The notes under the pieces: model-generated
What the model was told of the DNA's origin: nothing
The model's database searches: none
The model's input: only the letters and a program-made list of their open reading frames with translations
Assembly (NCBI GenBank): GCA_922989275.2
Contig: OV277866.1
Coordinates: 74,436,328 to 74,500,327, forward strand
From: Gari tellinella
Lineage: Eukaryota; Mollusca; Bivalvia; Cardiida; Psammobiidae
Direction of reading: 5' to 3'
Length of the DNA: 64,000 bases
Shown: one piece after another, positions 36,401 to 40,939 of the stretch
Numbering within the stretch: the stretch's first letter is position 1
Layout of the letters: every line of letters starts with the position of its first letter
Made by a program: the position numbers and the translations under genes

Positions 36401-37294
36401 TCTGTCAGTATGTTATAGTTTGTTTCATGAAATTTGAACATTGTTTAAGGGTTTTGAAATATTTATTTTTTTTAAAAGTAAATAATAACTTTTACAACTT
36501 TGCAATAAAAAAGTAACAACGGGCATATAGAGTTAAAATTACCAACATGTCCTTTGATTTGAAACTTTTTGTGAATTATTGTTATTTAACCTGTTTCTTT
36601 CGCATTTTCGGCGCTTGAAATCTTCCTGAGTGAGACTGTCCTAGTATTCGGATATCCTCTGTAGTTTTCGGACATCCTCGGTAGCCTGCTCGTGACGGAA
36701 TTCTAAGTTTTGCTTAGGTGGCGAATTGACAAGAAAGTGGCGAAATGACAAGAAGCAAGGATAGAGAGCGCTGACCAGTAGCCGAGAGGGTAAAGGCGTT
36801 TCCTCATTTTTCATGTTTGTCACGGGTTGGAATCCCACCAGAGCTTCTTCTTCTTTTTCTTTTTTTGAAATGCATTTTTTAACAGAATTTATTATCCTAA
36901 ACTAAATCTTACCCATTTATATAAGCATTTGACATATATTTACAAATTGCTATTTTTAATGCTAAATCCGGTTGCGAGCCTCTTTAAGGTCAAAAGAAAT
37001 TACCAGGTAAATTATTTTTACTTATGAAAAAGAAAAGATTCTTATGAACTATCCCACCATAGGGTTTTGCTGGAGGCATGCAATTGTCAAAAACAGGGCG
37101 TAGACCGAATCTTACTTGGGGTCGAAGTGTTCCCAGTGCCGTCTCAGTGTTCCGGAATCTATCGTGACGCCGACAAACATTTCTTCTGTGACATGGACGA
37201 TTTTGTTAACATCAATCTTAACTTCTTCGGCCTGAATTAAACAACACGCTATCAATAAGTGCCATGATGGAATAACTACGTTTTTCAGATGCAT
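9251..37294 (-). CDS. HPSE-like: Heparanase-like endo-beta-glucuronidase, gene A (10 exons, complete)
   Basis: Predicted secreted or lysosomal GH79 enzyme that would cleave heparan sulfate chains. I joined exons 37116-37294, 33064-33377, 31452-31625, 27584-27761, 20653-20703, 19451-19651, 13518-13632, 11646-11761, 11085-11228 and 9251-9410 at GT/AG sites. They total 1632 nt and encode 543 residues plus stop, the same length as human heparanase. Visible features are an N-terminal hydrophobic signal, YLRVGG near the start of the barrel, WELGN-EP with proton donor about E223, [12 protein letters not shown] with nucleophile about E345, WLDKLG, FDPLPDYWLSLL, and the C-terminal [15 protein letters not shown] and TYSFIVLP of the beta-sandwich. 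Introns are filled with transposons. A second exon 4 lies inside intron 4. The order and phase of every exon support the model, but expression cannot be judged. Confidence 0.93.
9427..9618. mobile_element. CAGGGCTCC-family MITE next to exon 10 of gene A
   Basis: TIR CAGGGCTCCAGATAAG / CTTATCTGGAGCTCTG, flanked by TATTAA (9421-9426 and 9619-9624). The centre is a perfect hairpin around CTACTCATTAGAATTGTCTC and its inverse. Sixteen bases from the exon 10 acceptor. Confidence 0.88.
9667..9903. mobile_element. Family A MITE
   Basis: CTTTACTCCATAGCCTG ... CTATGGAGTAAAGG, core hairpin GGTTGAAAGTAAAGCA. It lies in intron 9 of gene A; the end TTAA motifs have decayed. Confidence 0.7.
10036..10432. 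repeat. Palindromic element split by a family A MITE
   Basis: CTGTCATGAGTCGAGATTTG and AGACAAGCTGATCTT invert AGATCAGCTTGTCTCAAATC and TCGACGAGTGACAG. The MITE at 10101-10347 sits between the arms. Confidence 0.7.
10101..10347. mobile_element. Family A MITE inside a long palindrome
   Basis: CCCATTACCCCTTAGCTTG ... TATGGGGTAATGGG with TTAA at 10097-10100 and 10348-10351. It occupies the middle of the palindromic element at 10036-10432. Confidence 0.85.
10617..10732. repeat. Long palindrome with GAGCCTTGGCGAGC centre
   Basis: GTTCATTATTTATCATTTTT, AATAAACGAGTTGACTAAAA and ATATGACGC are mirrored on the right; arms of about 50 bp are nearly perfect. The related AAGCCTTGGCGAGCTGAATA occurs at 10354. 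Confidence 0.7.
10740..11080. other. Intron 9 remainder of gene A
   Basis: Unique-looking sequence with ACGTTACGTTGTTTACGTTA and GACGACGTAAATGACGTCAT palindromic bits; nothing coding recognised. Confidence 0.3.
11085..11228 (-). CDS. HPSE-like: Gene A exon 9
   Basis: Reads (R)[20 protein letters not shown] and [14 protein letters not shown](Q). I placed the donor at CACA|GTAATG because this gives the same 144 nt length and phase as exon 9 of gene B. A competing GTCACA six bases earlier is weaker and would remove two residues. Confidence 0.87.
11646..11761 (-). CDS. HPSE-like: Gene A exon 8
   Basis: Acceptor TTGCAG|GATTACTGG gives [20 protein letters not shown], then [11 protein letters not shown](R). 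This is the transition from the barrel to the C-terminal beta-sandwich and matches DYWLSLLFKKLVGTKVL and LRVYLHCTNT. The donor is AAGAG|GTGGGT. Confidence 0.93.
11831..12078. mobile_element. Family A MITE
   Basis: CCCATTACTCCATAGTCTG ... TATGGGGTAATGGG with TTAA flanks; the centre CGCCTTAAGGCG is a perfect palindrome. Intron 7 of gene A. Confidence 0.87.
12100..12780. other. Intron 7 stretch of gene A without recognised gene
   Basis: Overlapping short minus-strand open frames show no family motifs. A 13 bp-stem hairpin CAAAAAGCTGGCC / GGCCAGCTTTTTG lies at 12662-12690. Confidence 0.3.
12781..12966. mobile_element. Degenerate family A MITE (core deleted)
   Basis: ACCCCTTTATCCCAGAGC ... GGGAGTAAGGATTAA; the second half of the core hairpin is missing. 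Confidence 0.55.
13230..13477. mobile_element. Family A MITE
   Basis: TTAGCCCTTTACCAAATATC ... CTATGAGGAAAAGGGTTAA, core AGTAAAGCAGAGTGCACC. It lies about 40 bp below exon 7 of gene A. Confidence 0.72.
13518..13632 (-). CDS. HPSE-like: Gene A exon 7
   Basis: Acceptor TTTGCAG|G completes Met, then [20 protein letters not shown] and [14 protein letters not shown] follow, very close to the human sequence. The donor CTACCG|GTCAGT has a less common +3 to +6, and the exon ends in phase 0. Confidence 0.93.
13857..14154. mobile_element. Degenerate family A MITE pair
   Basis: GCATTACCCAATAGACTG with a TAAAGCAGAATATG core, followed by a reversed fragment (TCCACTGAAGAAAATAG, TTTATACAGTTACGAATATG) and AATGGGTTA at the end. 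Confidence 0.5.
14279..16984. repeat. Pearl-like element interrupted by a LINE
   Basis: Left end CAAGAGCCCCATGGGGC and TCGCTCACCTGAG; right end GAGCCTTTGGCTCAGGTGAG with CTAAA, a terminal hairpin. Internal units repeat TGATAGAGGACCTG and GCTCTGGCCCTTGTAGTTT. The LINE at 14452-16217 splits it. Intron 6 of gene A. Confidence 0.82.
14452..16217 (-). mobile_element. 5'-truncated non-LTR retrotransposon (LINE), inactive
   Basis: Minus-strand reverse transcriptase remnant of 1766 bp. From its 5' end (high coordinate) it reads [20 protein letters not shown], an in-frame [23 protein letters not shown], a frameshift near 15840, then [20 protein letters not shown], the catalytic MLFADDAAV (FADD), [16 protein letters not shown], and a C-terminal zinc-finger-like CYTCKRDC...FSHQRRC ending at 14481. 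CCATATTA flanks both sides (14444-14451 and 16218-16225), a target duplication that fixes both ends. It interrupts a pearl-like element. The clade is not assigned. Confidence 0.9.
16986..18120. repeat. Pearl-like element with 145 bp tandem repeats
   Basis: Left end CAAGGGCCACTATGGCCCT and TCGCTCACCTG; about six units of exactly 145 bp (TTGACCTAGTGACCTAG at 17181, 17326, 17471, 17616, 17761 and 17906); then GACGGACGGACAGACGACGG and a terminal hairpin ending AGGTGAGCTA. Adjacent units are very similar, so the array is homogenised. Confidence 0.88.
18243..19322. mobile_element. 1.08 kb TIR element made of CAACGTTG palindromes
   Basis: Ends CCCAGCAGGCACAC and GTGTGCCTGCTGGG. Next to each end are runs of the 11 bp unit CAACGTTGAAT, giving overlapping palindromes such as CAACGTTGAATCAACGTTG. 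Similar runs recur near 18355, 18510 and 18700. No target duplication could be fixed and no transposase ORF is visible. It lies in intron 6 of gene A. Confidence 0.75.
19451..19651 (-). CDS. HPSE-like: Gene A exon 6 (catalytic nucleophile)
   Basis: Encodes (Q)[13 protein letters not shown], then [18 protein letters not shown] and [19 protein letters not shown]. The Glu of GETSS is the GH79 nucleophile. The acceptor is AATTTCAG|AT and the donor TTCAT|GTAAG. A TA-flanked MITE (from 19666) begins only about 14 bp upstream of the acceptor, so the pyrimidine tract and branch point must be MITE-derived or very close in. Confidence 0.93.
19666..20017. mobile_element. CAGTGTTCCCTC-family MITE next to exon 6 of gene A
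   Basis: CAGTGTTCTCTCTCTACTAC ... GCTGTAGAGAGGGAGCA. The element starts about 14 bp from the intron's AG, so on the minus strand its TIR precedes the splice acceptor. Confidence 0.75.
20137..20204. repeat. Perfect hairpin in intron 5 of gene A
   Basis: CCTGTCTTGTGACATCTCTTTGG and its inverse enclose GGAATCGTCTTGAAAAGACG; arms of about 30 bp. Confidence 0.6.
20389..20566. mobile_element. CAGGGCTCC-family MITE
   Basis: Same ends and core as 9427-9618, with a deletion in the central hairpin. No clean target duplication is visible. It lies about 90 bp from exon 5 of gene A. Confidence 0.8.
20653..20703 (-). CDS. HPSE-like: Gene A exon 5 (51 nt)
   Basis: A very short exon, TTTACAG|G to CATCA|GTAAG, encoding (R)[16 protein letters not shown](Q). 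It matches human SFLKAGGEVIDSVTWHHYY and the 51 nt exon 5 of gene B. The tiny open frame makes it easy to miss; identification rests on homology, phase and splice sites. Confidence 0.88.
20775..21004. mobile_element. TTAA-flanked MITE, family B
   Basis: CCCTTTGAACCCTAGTCCCG ... GGAGGAAAGAG between TTAA at both ends. It lies just upstream (in gene direction) of exon 5 of gene A. Confidence 0.82.
21348..21591. mobile_element. Family A MITE (CCCTTTACC subfamily)
   Basis: CCCTTTACCTGGTAGCC ... CTATAGGGGAAAGG with TTAA at 21344-21347 and 21592-21595. A fragment of a reversed copy follows to about 21690. Confidence 0.82.
21730..22976. repeat. Pearl-like element with 161 bp tandem repeats
   Basis: TCGCTCACCTG near the left edge (outer end lost), units of 161 bp (CCTCTAGAGTGTAA at 22227, 22388, 22549, 22710 and 22871), ACGACGGACGG tract, and right hairpin GAGCTAGCTCAGGTGAGCTA. 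Same family as 52224 and 56489. Confidence 0.85.
23136..23341. mobile_element. Family A MITE with internal deletion
   Basis: CCCTTTACCCCATAGCCTG ... TATGGGGTAATGTG, TTAA at both ends; part of the left hairpin arm is missing. Confidence 0.75.
23456..23680. mobile_element. Degenerate family A MITE
   Basis: CCCATCACTCCATAAATATG ... AAGTGGTAAAGTG with remnants of the TAAAAGTAAAAGCACATTATG hairpin split by substitutions. Confidence 0.5.
23992..24260. mobile_element. Nested MITEs: CAGGGCTGCCATAA type with a family A copy inside
   Basis: CAGGGCTGCCATAAGTTG ... GAGAAATGGCAGCCCT forms the outer TIR; CCTTTACCCCATGGCCTG and AAGCAGAATGCGCCTTAAGG belong to a family A insert. It ends about 15 bp before exon 4b. 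A relative of the outer element lies at about 8468-8676. Confidence 0.6.
24274..24433 (-). CDS. HPSE-like: Gene A exon 4, alternative version 4b
   Basis: Intact second version of exon 4 with acceptor TTTCAG|AG and donor AAGAG|GTACTA. It is 160 nt and open throughout, reading (E)[18 protein letters not shown], then [15 protein letters not shown](R). Its entry and exit phases equal those of exon 4a, so either can join exons 3 and 5. Using both in one mRNA would shift the frame. It resembles exon 4 of gene B (LIKLSLAPEQLA) more than 4a does. A transcript using it would encode 537 residues. Confidence 0.8.
24826..25178 (-). pseudogene. Broken third version of gene A exon 4 (4c), split by a MITE
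   Basis: The acceptor TTTCAG|AG at 25178 and the reading (E)[18 protein letters not shown] are preserved, but after FKHL the homology stops at a 193 bp MITE (24903-25095). It resumes as [20 protein letters not shown] and runs into an in-frame TAG with no good donor at the expected place. It is closest to exon 4b, from which or with which it duplicated. It cannot act as a coding exon in this form. Confidence 0.85.
24903..25095. mobile_element. CAGGGCTCC-family MITE inside exon copy 4c
   Basis: 193 bp, TIR CAGGGCTCCAGATAAG and its inverse, flanked by CAGAT (24898-24902 and 25096-25100). Exon 4b shows the uninterrupted sequence with CAGAT once. Confidence 0.92.
25555..25797. mobile_element. Family A MITE
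   Basis: CCCATTACCCCATAGCCTG ... TATGGGGTTATGGG between TTAA copies; near-perfect central hairpin. Intron 4 of gene A. Confidence 0.85.
25800..26560. other. Intron 4 stretch of gene A without recognised gene
   Basis: AT-rich sequence with no TIRs or ORFs of note apart from the palindrome that follows. Confidence 0.3.
26562..26686. repeat. Imperfect palindrome
   Basis: GCCATTTACGACGGTAAGAA and ATTAGCTTTGC mirror GCAAAGCTAAT and CGTCGTAAACGGC across a ~50 bp centre. Confidence 0.55.
26768..27011. mobile_element. Family A MITE (CCCTTTACC subfamily)
   Basis: CCCTTTACCTGATAGCC ... CTATGGGGGAAAGG with TTAA at 26764-26767 and 27012-27015. The same subfamily as 21348-21591. Confidence 0.84.
27255..27508. 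mobile_element. Family A MITE, diverged
   Basis: ACCCTTTACTCCATAGCC ... TTTATGGAGTAATGGGTT; the right half contains a short tandem duplication of TATTCATGACT. It lies about 75 bp below exon 4a. Confidence 0.65.
27584..27761 (-). CDS. HPSE-like: Gene A exon 4, version 4a
   Basis: Starts with AG to complete the proton-donor Glu and reads (E)[18 protein letters not shown], later [20 protein letters not shown]. It ends two bases into an Arg codon at ACAG|GTGAAT. It is 178 nt long. It aligns with the human NEPNSF...YGPDVGQPRRKTAKM segment, which includes a heparin-binding stretch. The basic run of the human protein is not conserved here. Confidence 0.85.
27930..28183. mobile_element. Family B-related MITE
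   Basis: AGCCCTAGTGACGCATATATG ends, GAGGGCTCCTGCAGGAGCCC hairpin and a GTTTCAGGGGATAATGAGTT right part; a diverged subfamily. Confidence 0.6.
28390..29180. other. Unclassified intronic DNA with short repeats
   Basis: Contains AATACCGCTTCAAACC twice in variant form, and GTGTCTCAGATTTT / AATTTCTGAGACAC as an inverted pair about 150 bp apart. Open frames are short and unlike known proteins. Confidence 0.3.
29901..30143. mobile_element. TTAA-flanked MITE, family B
   Basis: CTCTTTCCTCCCTGAAAC ... ACTAGGGTTCAAAGAG with TTAA flanks and the GATCAGAGGGCTCC hairpin. Confidence 0.82.
30202..30425. mobile_element. Family A MITE, diverged
   Basis: CTCCCATTACTCCATAAATA ... TTATGGAGTATAGGGTTAA with the AGTAAAGCAGAATGTGCC core. 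Confidence 0.65.
30728..30976. mobile_element. Family A MITE, diverged ends
   Basis: TTTACTCCATAGATATGC ... GCTATGAGGTTTAGAGTTAA; the inner hairpin GTGCCTTAAGGCAC is intact. Confidence 0.68.
31021..31224. mobile_element. pogo-like MITE, CAGTAGAACCTC family
   Basis: CAGTAGAACCTCTCTATTAC ... AGGCTCTACTG flanked by TA. Same family as 197-401; the two halves are in opposite order but the family is nearly symmetrical. Confidence 0.85.
31297..31385. repeat. Degenerate CAGGGCTCC-family core
   Basis: TGCACCAAACAATATGGTGT ... ACACCAAAGGGTTTGGTGCA resembles the core hairpin of the family; the outer TIRs are lost. Confidence 0.45.
31452..31625 (-). CDS. HPSE-like: Gene A exon 3
   Basis: Encodes [20 protein letters not shown], then [10 protein letters not shown] and [10 protein letters not shown], matching the barrel strand that leads to the proton donor. 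The acceptor follows a T-rich tract (TTTTTTTTCAG). The donor GGAAATG|GTAAAA splits the catalytic Glu codon G|AG between exons 3 and 4, so the choice of exon 4 supplies most of that codon. Confidence 0.92.
31852..32150 (-). mobile_element. tRNA-derived SINE, RUDI-like
   Basis: Minus strand: a tRNA-like head with A-box-like TGGCCTAGTTG and B-box-like GAGTTCAAATCC, then a central part reading AAGCCTTCCAGCTGGCTTGC and AGAAGGTCGGTGGTTCTACC, and a 3' tail with GCGACATAAAATCATATCAA. This resembles SINEs with a conserved central domain that are widespread in molluscs. The family name is from memory and not verified. It lies in intron 2 of gene A. Confidence 0.75.
32178..32424. mobile_element. Family B-related MITE
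   Basis: ACTCATTCACCCATGAAAC ... GGGTTGAATCTGTTAA with hairpin GATCAGAGGG / CCTTCTGATC. Similar copies at about 42155-42372 (core partly deleted) and 45245-45489 share the CACCCCTGAAACTT end. Confidence 0.6.
32490..32862. other. Unclassified repeat-like DNA with TTGGGAA motifs
   Basis: AAATTTGGGAAGAGGCC, TTTTGGGAAATTC, AATTGGGAAAG and AATTGGGAAGTCACC recur in both halves. No ORF and no clear TIR. Intron 2 of gene A. Confidence 0.35.
33064..33377 (-). CDS. HPSE-like: Gene A exon 2
   Basis: The acceptor TTGCAG|G restores the Lys codon split by exon 1 and gives [20 protein letters not shown], which matches [20 protein letters not shown] of human heparanase. The rest (to NFTMS) covers the region that is excised as a linker in the human enzyme and is less conserved. 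The donor is GTCAG|GTACAT. The exon ends one base into a codon. Confidence 0.9.
34400..35847. repeat. Pearl-like element with 153 bp tandem repeats
   Basis: Units contain TTGTAATGAGTTGCCCTTTT, with spacing 153-154 bp at 35067, 35221, 35374, 35527 and 35680. They are followed by GACGCAGACGCTGACGCAGA and the terminal hairpin AGCTCGACTTTTGAAAAAGT. It lies inside element D1. Confidence 0.8.
36769..36845 (+). other. tRNA-like segment in D1
   Basis: AGTAGCCGAGAGGGTAAAGG (A-box region) and GGGTTGGAATCCCACC (decayed B box) occupy the same place relative to the right end as the segment in D2. Decayed copy of the same module. Confidence 0.6.
37116..37294 (-). CDS. HPSE-like: Gene A exon 1: start and signal peptide
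   Basis: The ATG at 37294 begins a 59-codon segment plus 2 nt. Residues about 5-22 are hydrophobic ([17 protein letters not shown]) and look like a secretion signal. VTIDSGTL follows, matching the VTIDANLA strand of vertebrate heparanase. The donor is CCCAA|GTAAG. The base at -3 of the ATG is a purine. I see no convincing promoter or 5' UTR exon, so transcription could start further upstream. Confidence 0.85.
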
Positions 37295-37535
37295 TTCTCA
37301 CTTCCTTGAGTATCCAGTTACTTTCAATTTGACAAGGTGCACTATAAATTTTAGCTTATCGTGAGATTTGGCCGAGAAAAACGGAAATAATCAAAGTGCT
37401 GAAAGTGTTGGACTTTCTGTCGGTGTAAGTATTATGAAAAAGAAAGAAAAGATTTTGCTTTCAGCTGTACCATTCTGTTTTATTGTAACTTGCATGATTT
37501 TCTTTGCCAACTTTTCATTGACAAAGTATTTTTAA

Positions 37536-37766
37536 CCCATTACCCCATAAATACGCCTGTAATTTATTCCTCCACAGAAGAATATAGTTCCAATTTATAG
37601 TCATTATTATGAAAAATAAGAAAAAGTTTCTATATCTTGAAAATTGTAGCTTAAAGCATCCTGAAAGTAAAGCAAAATGCGCCTTAATGTGCATTCTGAT
37701 TTACTTTCAACCTGCCTTAAGTGGTCACCTGTTTTCAAAACTAGAAATAGGCTATGGGGTAATGGG
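37536..37766. mobile_element. Family A MITE upstream of gene A
   Basis: CCCATTACCCCATAAATACG ... GGCTATGGGGTAATGGG between TTAA copies, 240 bp upstream of the exon 1 ATG. Confidence 0.83.
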
Positions 37767-38168
37767 TTAAGAGTTATATTTTGTTATGAGACTTGGAAAT
37801 TTAACCCTTAAAGCAAGAATGAATGACAAACCGTCTGTTATTCATTCGAGCATCAAGGGAAGTTACTGCTTCCAAAAACTAAATAAGATTAGTTAGATAT
37901 TGTTAATTATATATATATATATGTTATGAATTGTTGTGAATCTCTTTTGCATAATAAAACAACTAGATCTATAATATCACAGGGAATGTGACCATACAGA
38001 AAATTAATGTTTGGAAAATAATATATCAACAGTTTGGATCCAGATCGGAAATTTGGTAACTGGATGTCTGTTAAGGGTCCAAACTGTTTGATACAAGCAT
38101 TTATTATATGCCTTTTTATGACATAAAGCCTTTTCATGTGTGTCTGCACAGTAAACTACAAGAGTCTG

Positions 38169-38341
38169 TGTAACGTGTACCGGGCCGACGGTAATCCCTG
38201 CCGGTCACCCATCCAGGTAGTAACCGCGCAGGACGTTGCTTAACTTCGCAACCGAGACAAACGCTTAGACAATCTGGCTATAAATGCCGGCTTCCACAGT
38301 CAGACTGTAGAAGTGTTTATATACCGTCCATTTCCGTCACA
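38169..38341 (-). repeat. 3' LTR of the TRIM
   Basis: 173 bp, otherwise the same sequence as the 5' LTR. It keeps the 10 bp segment at about 38252-38261 just upstream of the 5S-like part. Confidence 0.9.
38189..38245 (-). other. 5S rRNA-derived segment in the 3' LTR
   Basis: Identical to the segment in the 5' LTR. If its Pol III promoter works, a transcript would start inside the LTR and read out into flanking DNA. Confidence 0.88.
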
Positions 38342-38360
38342 TTTCTCCCCCTTTTCTCTT
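38342..38360 (-). other. Polypurine tract of the TRIM
   Basis: AAGAGAAAAGGGGGAGAAA directly abuts the TG of the 3' LTR, as expected for the plus-strand DNA primer of a retrotransposon. Confidence 0.85.
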
Positions 38361-38459
38361 GACTTCGCCCCGAAGTCACCCTGCTCACATGGCAGTCCTA
38401 AGGGCAGAGACAATGCGACATGGATCCGGGGGATGATGGTGATGTCATCCCATATCCCA

Positions 38460-38473
38460 CCGCTGCCACCAAA
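38460..38473 (-). other. Primer-binding-site-like sequence of the TRIM
   Basis: Minus strand TTTGGTGGCAGCGG, two bases after the 5' LTR and followed by TGGGAT. The TGG start fits complementarity to a tRNA CCA end, as in LTR retrotransposons. The priming tRNA was not identified. Confidence 0.7.
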
Positions 38474-38475
38474 TT

Positions 38476-38638
38476 TGTAACGTGTACCGGGCCGACGGTA
38501 ATCCCTGCCGGTCACCCATCCAGGTAGTAACCGCGCAGGACGTTGCTTAACTTCGCAACGCTTAGACAATCTGGCTATAAATGCCGGCTTCCACAGTCAG
38601 ACTGTAGAAGTGTTTATATACCGTCCATTTCCGTCACA
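38476..38638 (-). repeat. 5' LTR of the TRIM
   Basis: 163 bp, TG...CA. TATATAAA lies about 18 nt into the LTR (38613-38620), so the upstream U3 part is very short. Relative to the 3' LTR it lacks 10 bp; the missing segment is bounded by AAC on both sides, consistent with a microhomology deletion here. Confidence 0.9.
38496..38552 (-). other. 5S rRNA-derived segment in the 5' LTR
   Basis: 57 nt that align without gaps to the 3' half of animal 5S rRNA. It holds box A (AGTTAAGCAACGTC), the intermediate element, box C (TGGATGGGTGACCG) and the ...GGGATTACCG tail. By hand comparison with a remembered vertebrate 5S, about three quarters of positions match. The 5' half of 5S is not recognisable, so this is an internal promoter module, not a 5S gene. 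Confidence 0.88.
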
Positions 38639-39396
38639 TCTGTATCATCCACCTTGTATTTTACTCCAACCACGCTTTCAATTTAGCGCGCTGTCATTTA
38701 CGTACATGTACAAATTCCGCGTTATTCTTTGTGGCATACAATAATTCTTGTTCTGCTTCAAATAACTAATGTTTCTGGATATAAAATATAAGACAACTTT
38801 TTAGTTGTTTCTAATGTGTATTTAAGGCATTTAACAAACACATCACCAGTTGGCGCAGTGCGCTACATTGTGTTGTATTCCTCTCTTGACTTTTTTTTGT
38901 GGAAACAACCAATCAGACTTGCGCCAAGGCGCTTGCCAGGTTTGCCTATTTCCGCCAAAATCTTCTCGAGCTGAAAATACATCACTCTGTATCGCACTGT
39001 CAACTGGTAATGTGTTAAAATATTGATTTTTTCTAAAATAAAAAAAAGTGTGTGAGGAGTACATTTGTCCTTTGCAAACAGTGTAGACCCTGAAGGAGCC
39101 CTCTGATCAGGGTCTACACTGTTTGTCATTTTGACATATATTGTAAAAATCAACCCTAAAAAGTCAAAAATGGACTAGACTAAATTAGAATTGTCCATTT
39201 GAGGTAGTAGGAAGGAAAGGATTAAACAGTTTGCCATTTGGGTAGTTTTTCTGTAAACATATCACCGCTTACTAGAAGCTCTTTATTGCAAATCATCAGT
39301 TGTCCTTTTCATTACAGAAAAAAATGCAGACCCTGATCAGACATCTCGGAGCTGTCAGATCTGGGTCTATGCTGTTTTTCAAATAGCGTCCATATA

Positions 39397-39602
39397 CAGT
39401 AAAACCTCTCTATTACGACCACTAAATTTTGTTAATTATTAGGGTGTTTACGATAGGTGACCGCTAAAAGGAAGGTGACAGTGAAACAGAAAGCTCCTTA
39501 AGGAGCTTTCTGTTTCACTGTCACCTTGCTTTAAGCTGCCACCTCTCTATTATATAATCAATTAGCCTTCGTTTTAGTGGTCGTAATAGCGAGGTTTTAC
39601 TG
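39397..39602. mobile_element. pogo-like MITE, CAGTAAAACCTC family
   Basis: Intact copy with TA flanks and a perfect central hairpin around CTCCTTAAGGAG. It shows what the interrupted copy at 1636 looked like before the LINE arrived. Confidence 0.88.
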
Positions 39603-39910
39603 TATGTCACAGCAGGAGAAGGGGTAAAATTACCTTTTATAATAAAGGAATACAAATAATTCCTGATCAGTTTTCTGTTGAAGACAGGACATGGGAGAAA
39701 AACTTTATAAAAGCAAAACAAGTCTTTCAATTACAGGAAAAATGCAGGCAATGAGAGGAATAAAGTAAAGCTTTTTGCAAAATTAATATACTTTATTTGC
39801 ACAATATTGCACATAGGCATGAGTAAAAACATCCAAAAATAGTGTGTGTAATTTTTTTTTATAAAAATATAAAACAGATCTGAAACTGGTATACCAAAAA
39901 TGTTATTTAA

Positions 39911-40155
39911 CCCATTACCCCATAGCCTTTTTCTAGTTTTAAAGAAAGATGATCACTTAAAGCAGATTGAAAGTAAAGCAGAATGCGCCTTGAGGCGCAT
40001 TCTGCTTTACTTTCAGCCTGCTTTAAGCTATTATCTGCTAGAATATAGAAAATATTTCTTTTGATACATATTCATTACTGTATAAAAGTGAACTATTCTC
40101 TTCAGTGGAGGAATAAATTATAGGCGTAAAAAGGCGTATTAATGGGGGAATGGGA
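39911..40155. mobile_element. Family A MITE
   Basis: CCCATTACCCCATAGCCTT ... TTAATGGGGGAATGGGATAA in the intergenic region between genes A and B; core hairpin GCGCCTTGAGGCGC. Confidence 0.8.
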
Positions 40156-40598
40156 TAAACCTTTACAACAACAGCAGAAAAAACAACATCACAGGATGAC
40201 ATTCATATCTTTTTCACCTGCAATACATCAACCTACAGTATAATAGATCCTATCTATTACAACCATTATTATGAGGTTCAGTTCTCTGTGTTTAACCCAT
40301 TTTATGCGGGATACACTTTTAGGTGTACCTTTAGGCAAACAGTTTTGATCTTAGATCAGGCCCCACATAGTGGGGCCTGATCTGAGATCAAAACTGTTTG
40401 CAGCAAAGTCAATATTCTATCAGAAACTGCTAAAATCTTTTGCAAATATTTGAGTTATACCCGCTGCAGACGACATTTTAAAATGGCTGCCAACTATTAC
40501 CCAGCATTCAATGGGTAAATAAAGGCGGCAGCTTACAGCAAGATGACAGTAAATCAGGAAGCTGCCACTTGTCTTTCAAGCCATCACATATGATTGTA

Positions 40599-40939
40599 CA
40601 GTGTTCCCTCTCTACAACGTCCCTCCCAACGACTCCCTCCTTACAACAACCCTTTCCGCAGTTCCCTAAACGAAACAATTATGTCTAACGCTTTTACTGC
40701 TGCAATATCGTTTGATTAAAACTGTCTGCTGTTTTTTCTCAAATTTACATATAACTGGAGATTTTGATAGAATAAATATAATGACGAGTGACAAACAGTT
40801 TGAATCCAGATCAGACGCCGCGTTACGCTGTTTGCAAAAGAAAGCCAAGTCTTAATTTTCCCTCTCTATAACAACTCCCTCCGAACAACGCACCCAATCT
40901 GTGTCTCCCATTGGGTGTCGTTGTAGAGAGGGAGCGCTG
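40599..40939. mobile_element. CAGTGTTCCCTC-family MITE
   Basis: TIR CAGTGTTCCCTCTCTACAAC and its inverse, flanked by TA. Inner motifs TTCCCTAAAC and AACAGTTTGAATCCAGATCA are shared with the copies at 19666 and 59071. Confidence 0.8.

Larger units (their letters stand above)
33684..36983. mobile_element. Element D1: TTAA-flanked TIR element, enlarged by insertions
   Basis: Starts AGGGACTCGCAACCGGATGG and ends GGTTGCGAGCCTCT between TTAA at 33680-33683 and 36984-36987. The first ~300 bp are nearly the same as D2, including the GTTGTTGTTGCTTCTCTACA stretch. The middle holds a pearl-like tandem array (34400-35847) and other unique DNA. It lies in intron 1 of gene A. Confidence 0.82.
38169..38638 (-). 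mobile_element. TRIM (miniature LTR retrotransposon) with 5S rRNA in its LTRs, Cassandra-like
   Basis: A complete 470 bp element. The 5' LTR is 38476-38638 (163 bp), the internal part 38342-38475 (134 bp), and the 3' LTR 38169-38341 (173 bp). By eye the LTRs are identical except for a 10 bp indel, so insertion was recent. The LTRs run TGTGACGG to CGTTACA (TG...CA), and TCTG flanks both sides (38165-38168 and 38639-38642). A TGGTGGCAGCGG primer-site-like sequence follows the 5' LTR, and a polypurine tract abuts the 3' LTR. No protein is encoded. Each LTR has a TATATAAA box and the 3' half of a 5S gene. In plants, elements of this design are called Cassandra. It sits about 0.9 kb upstream of gene A in the same orientation. 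Confidence 0.9.

Noticed and set aside
37908..37923. (TA)n microsatellite as a possible promoter
   Set aside because: Simple repeat without other core promoter signals at suitable distance from exon 1.
38300..38569. 89-residue minus-strand open frame across the TRIM
   Set aside because: It spans an LTR, primer site and internal part with no protein motifs; the structure is explained by the TRIM.
38169..38638. Two 5S rRNA genes in tandem
   Set aside because: Only the 3' half of 5S is recognisable, and the repeat boundaries (TG...CA, polypurine tract, target duplication) are those of LTRs.
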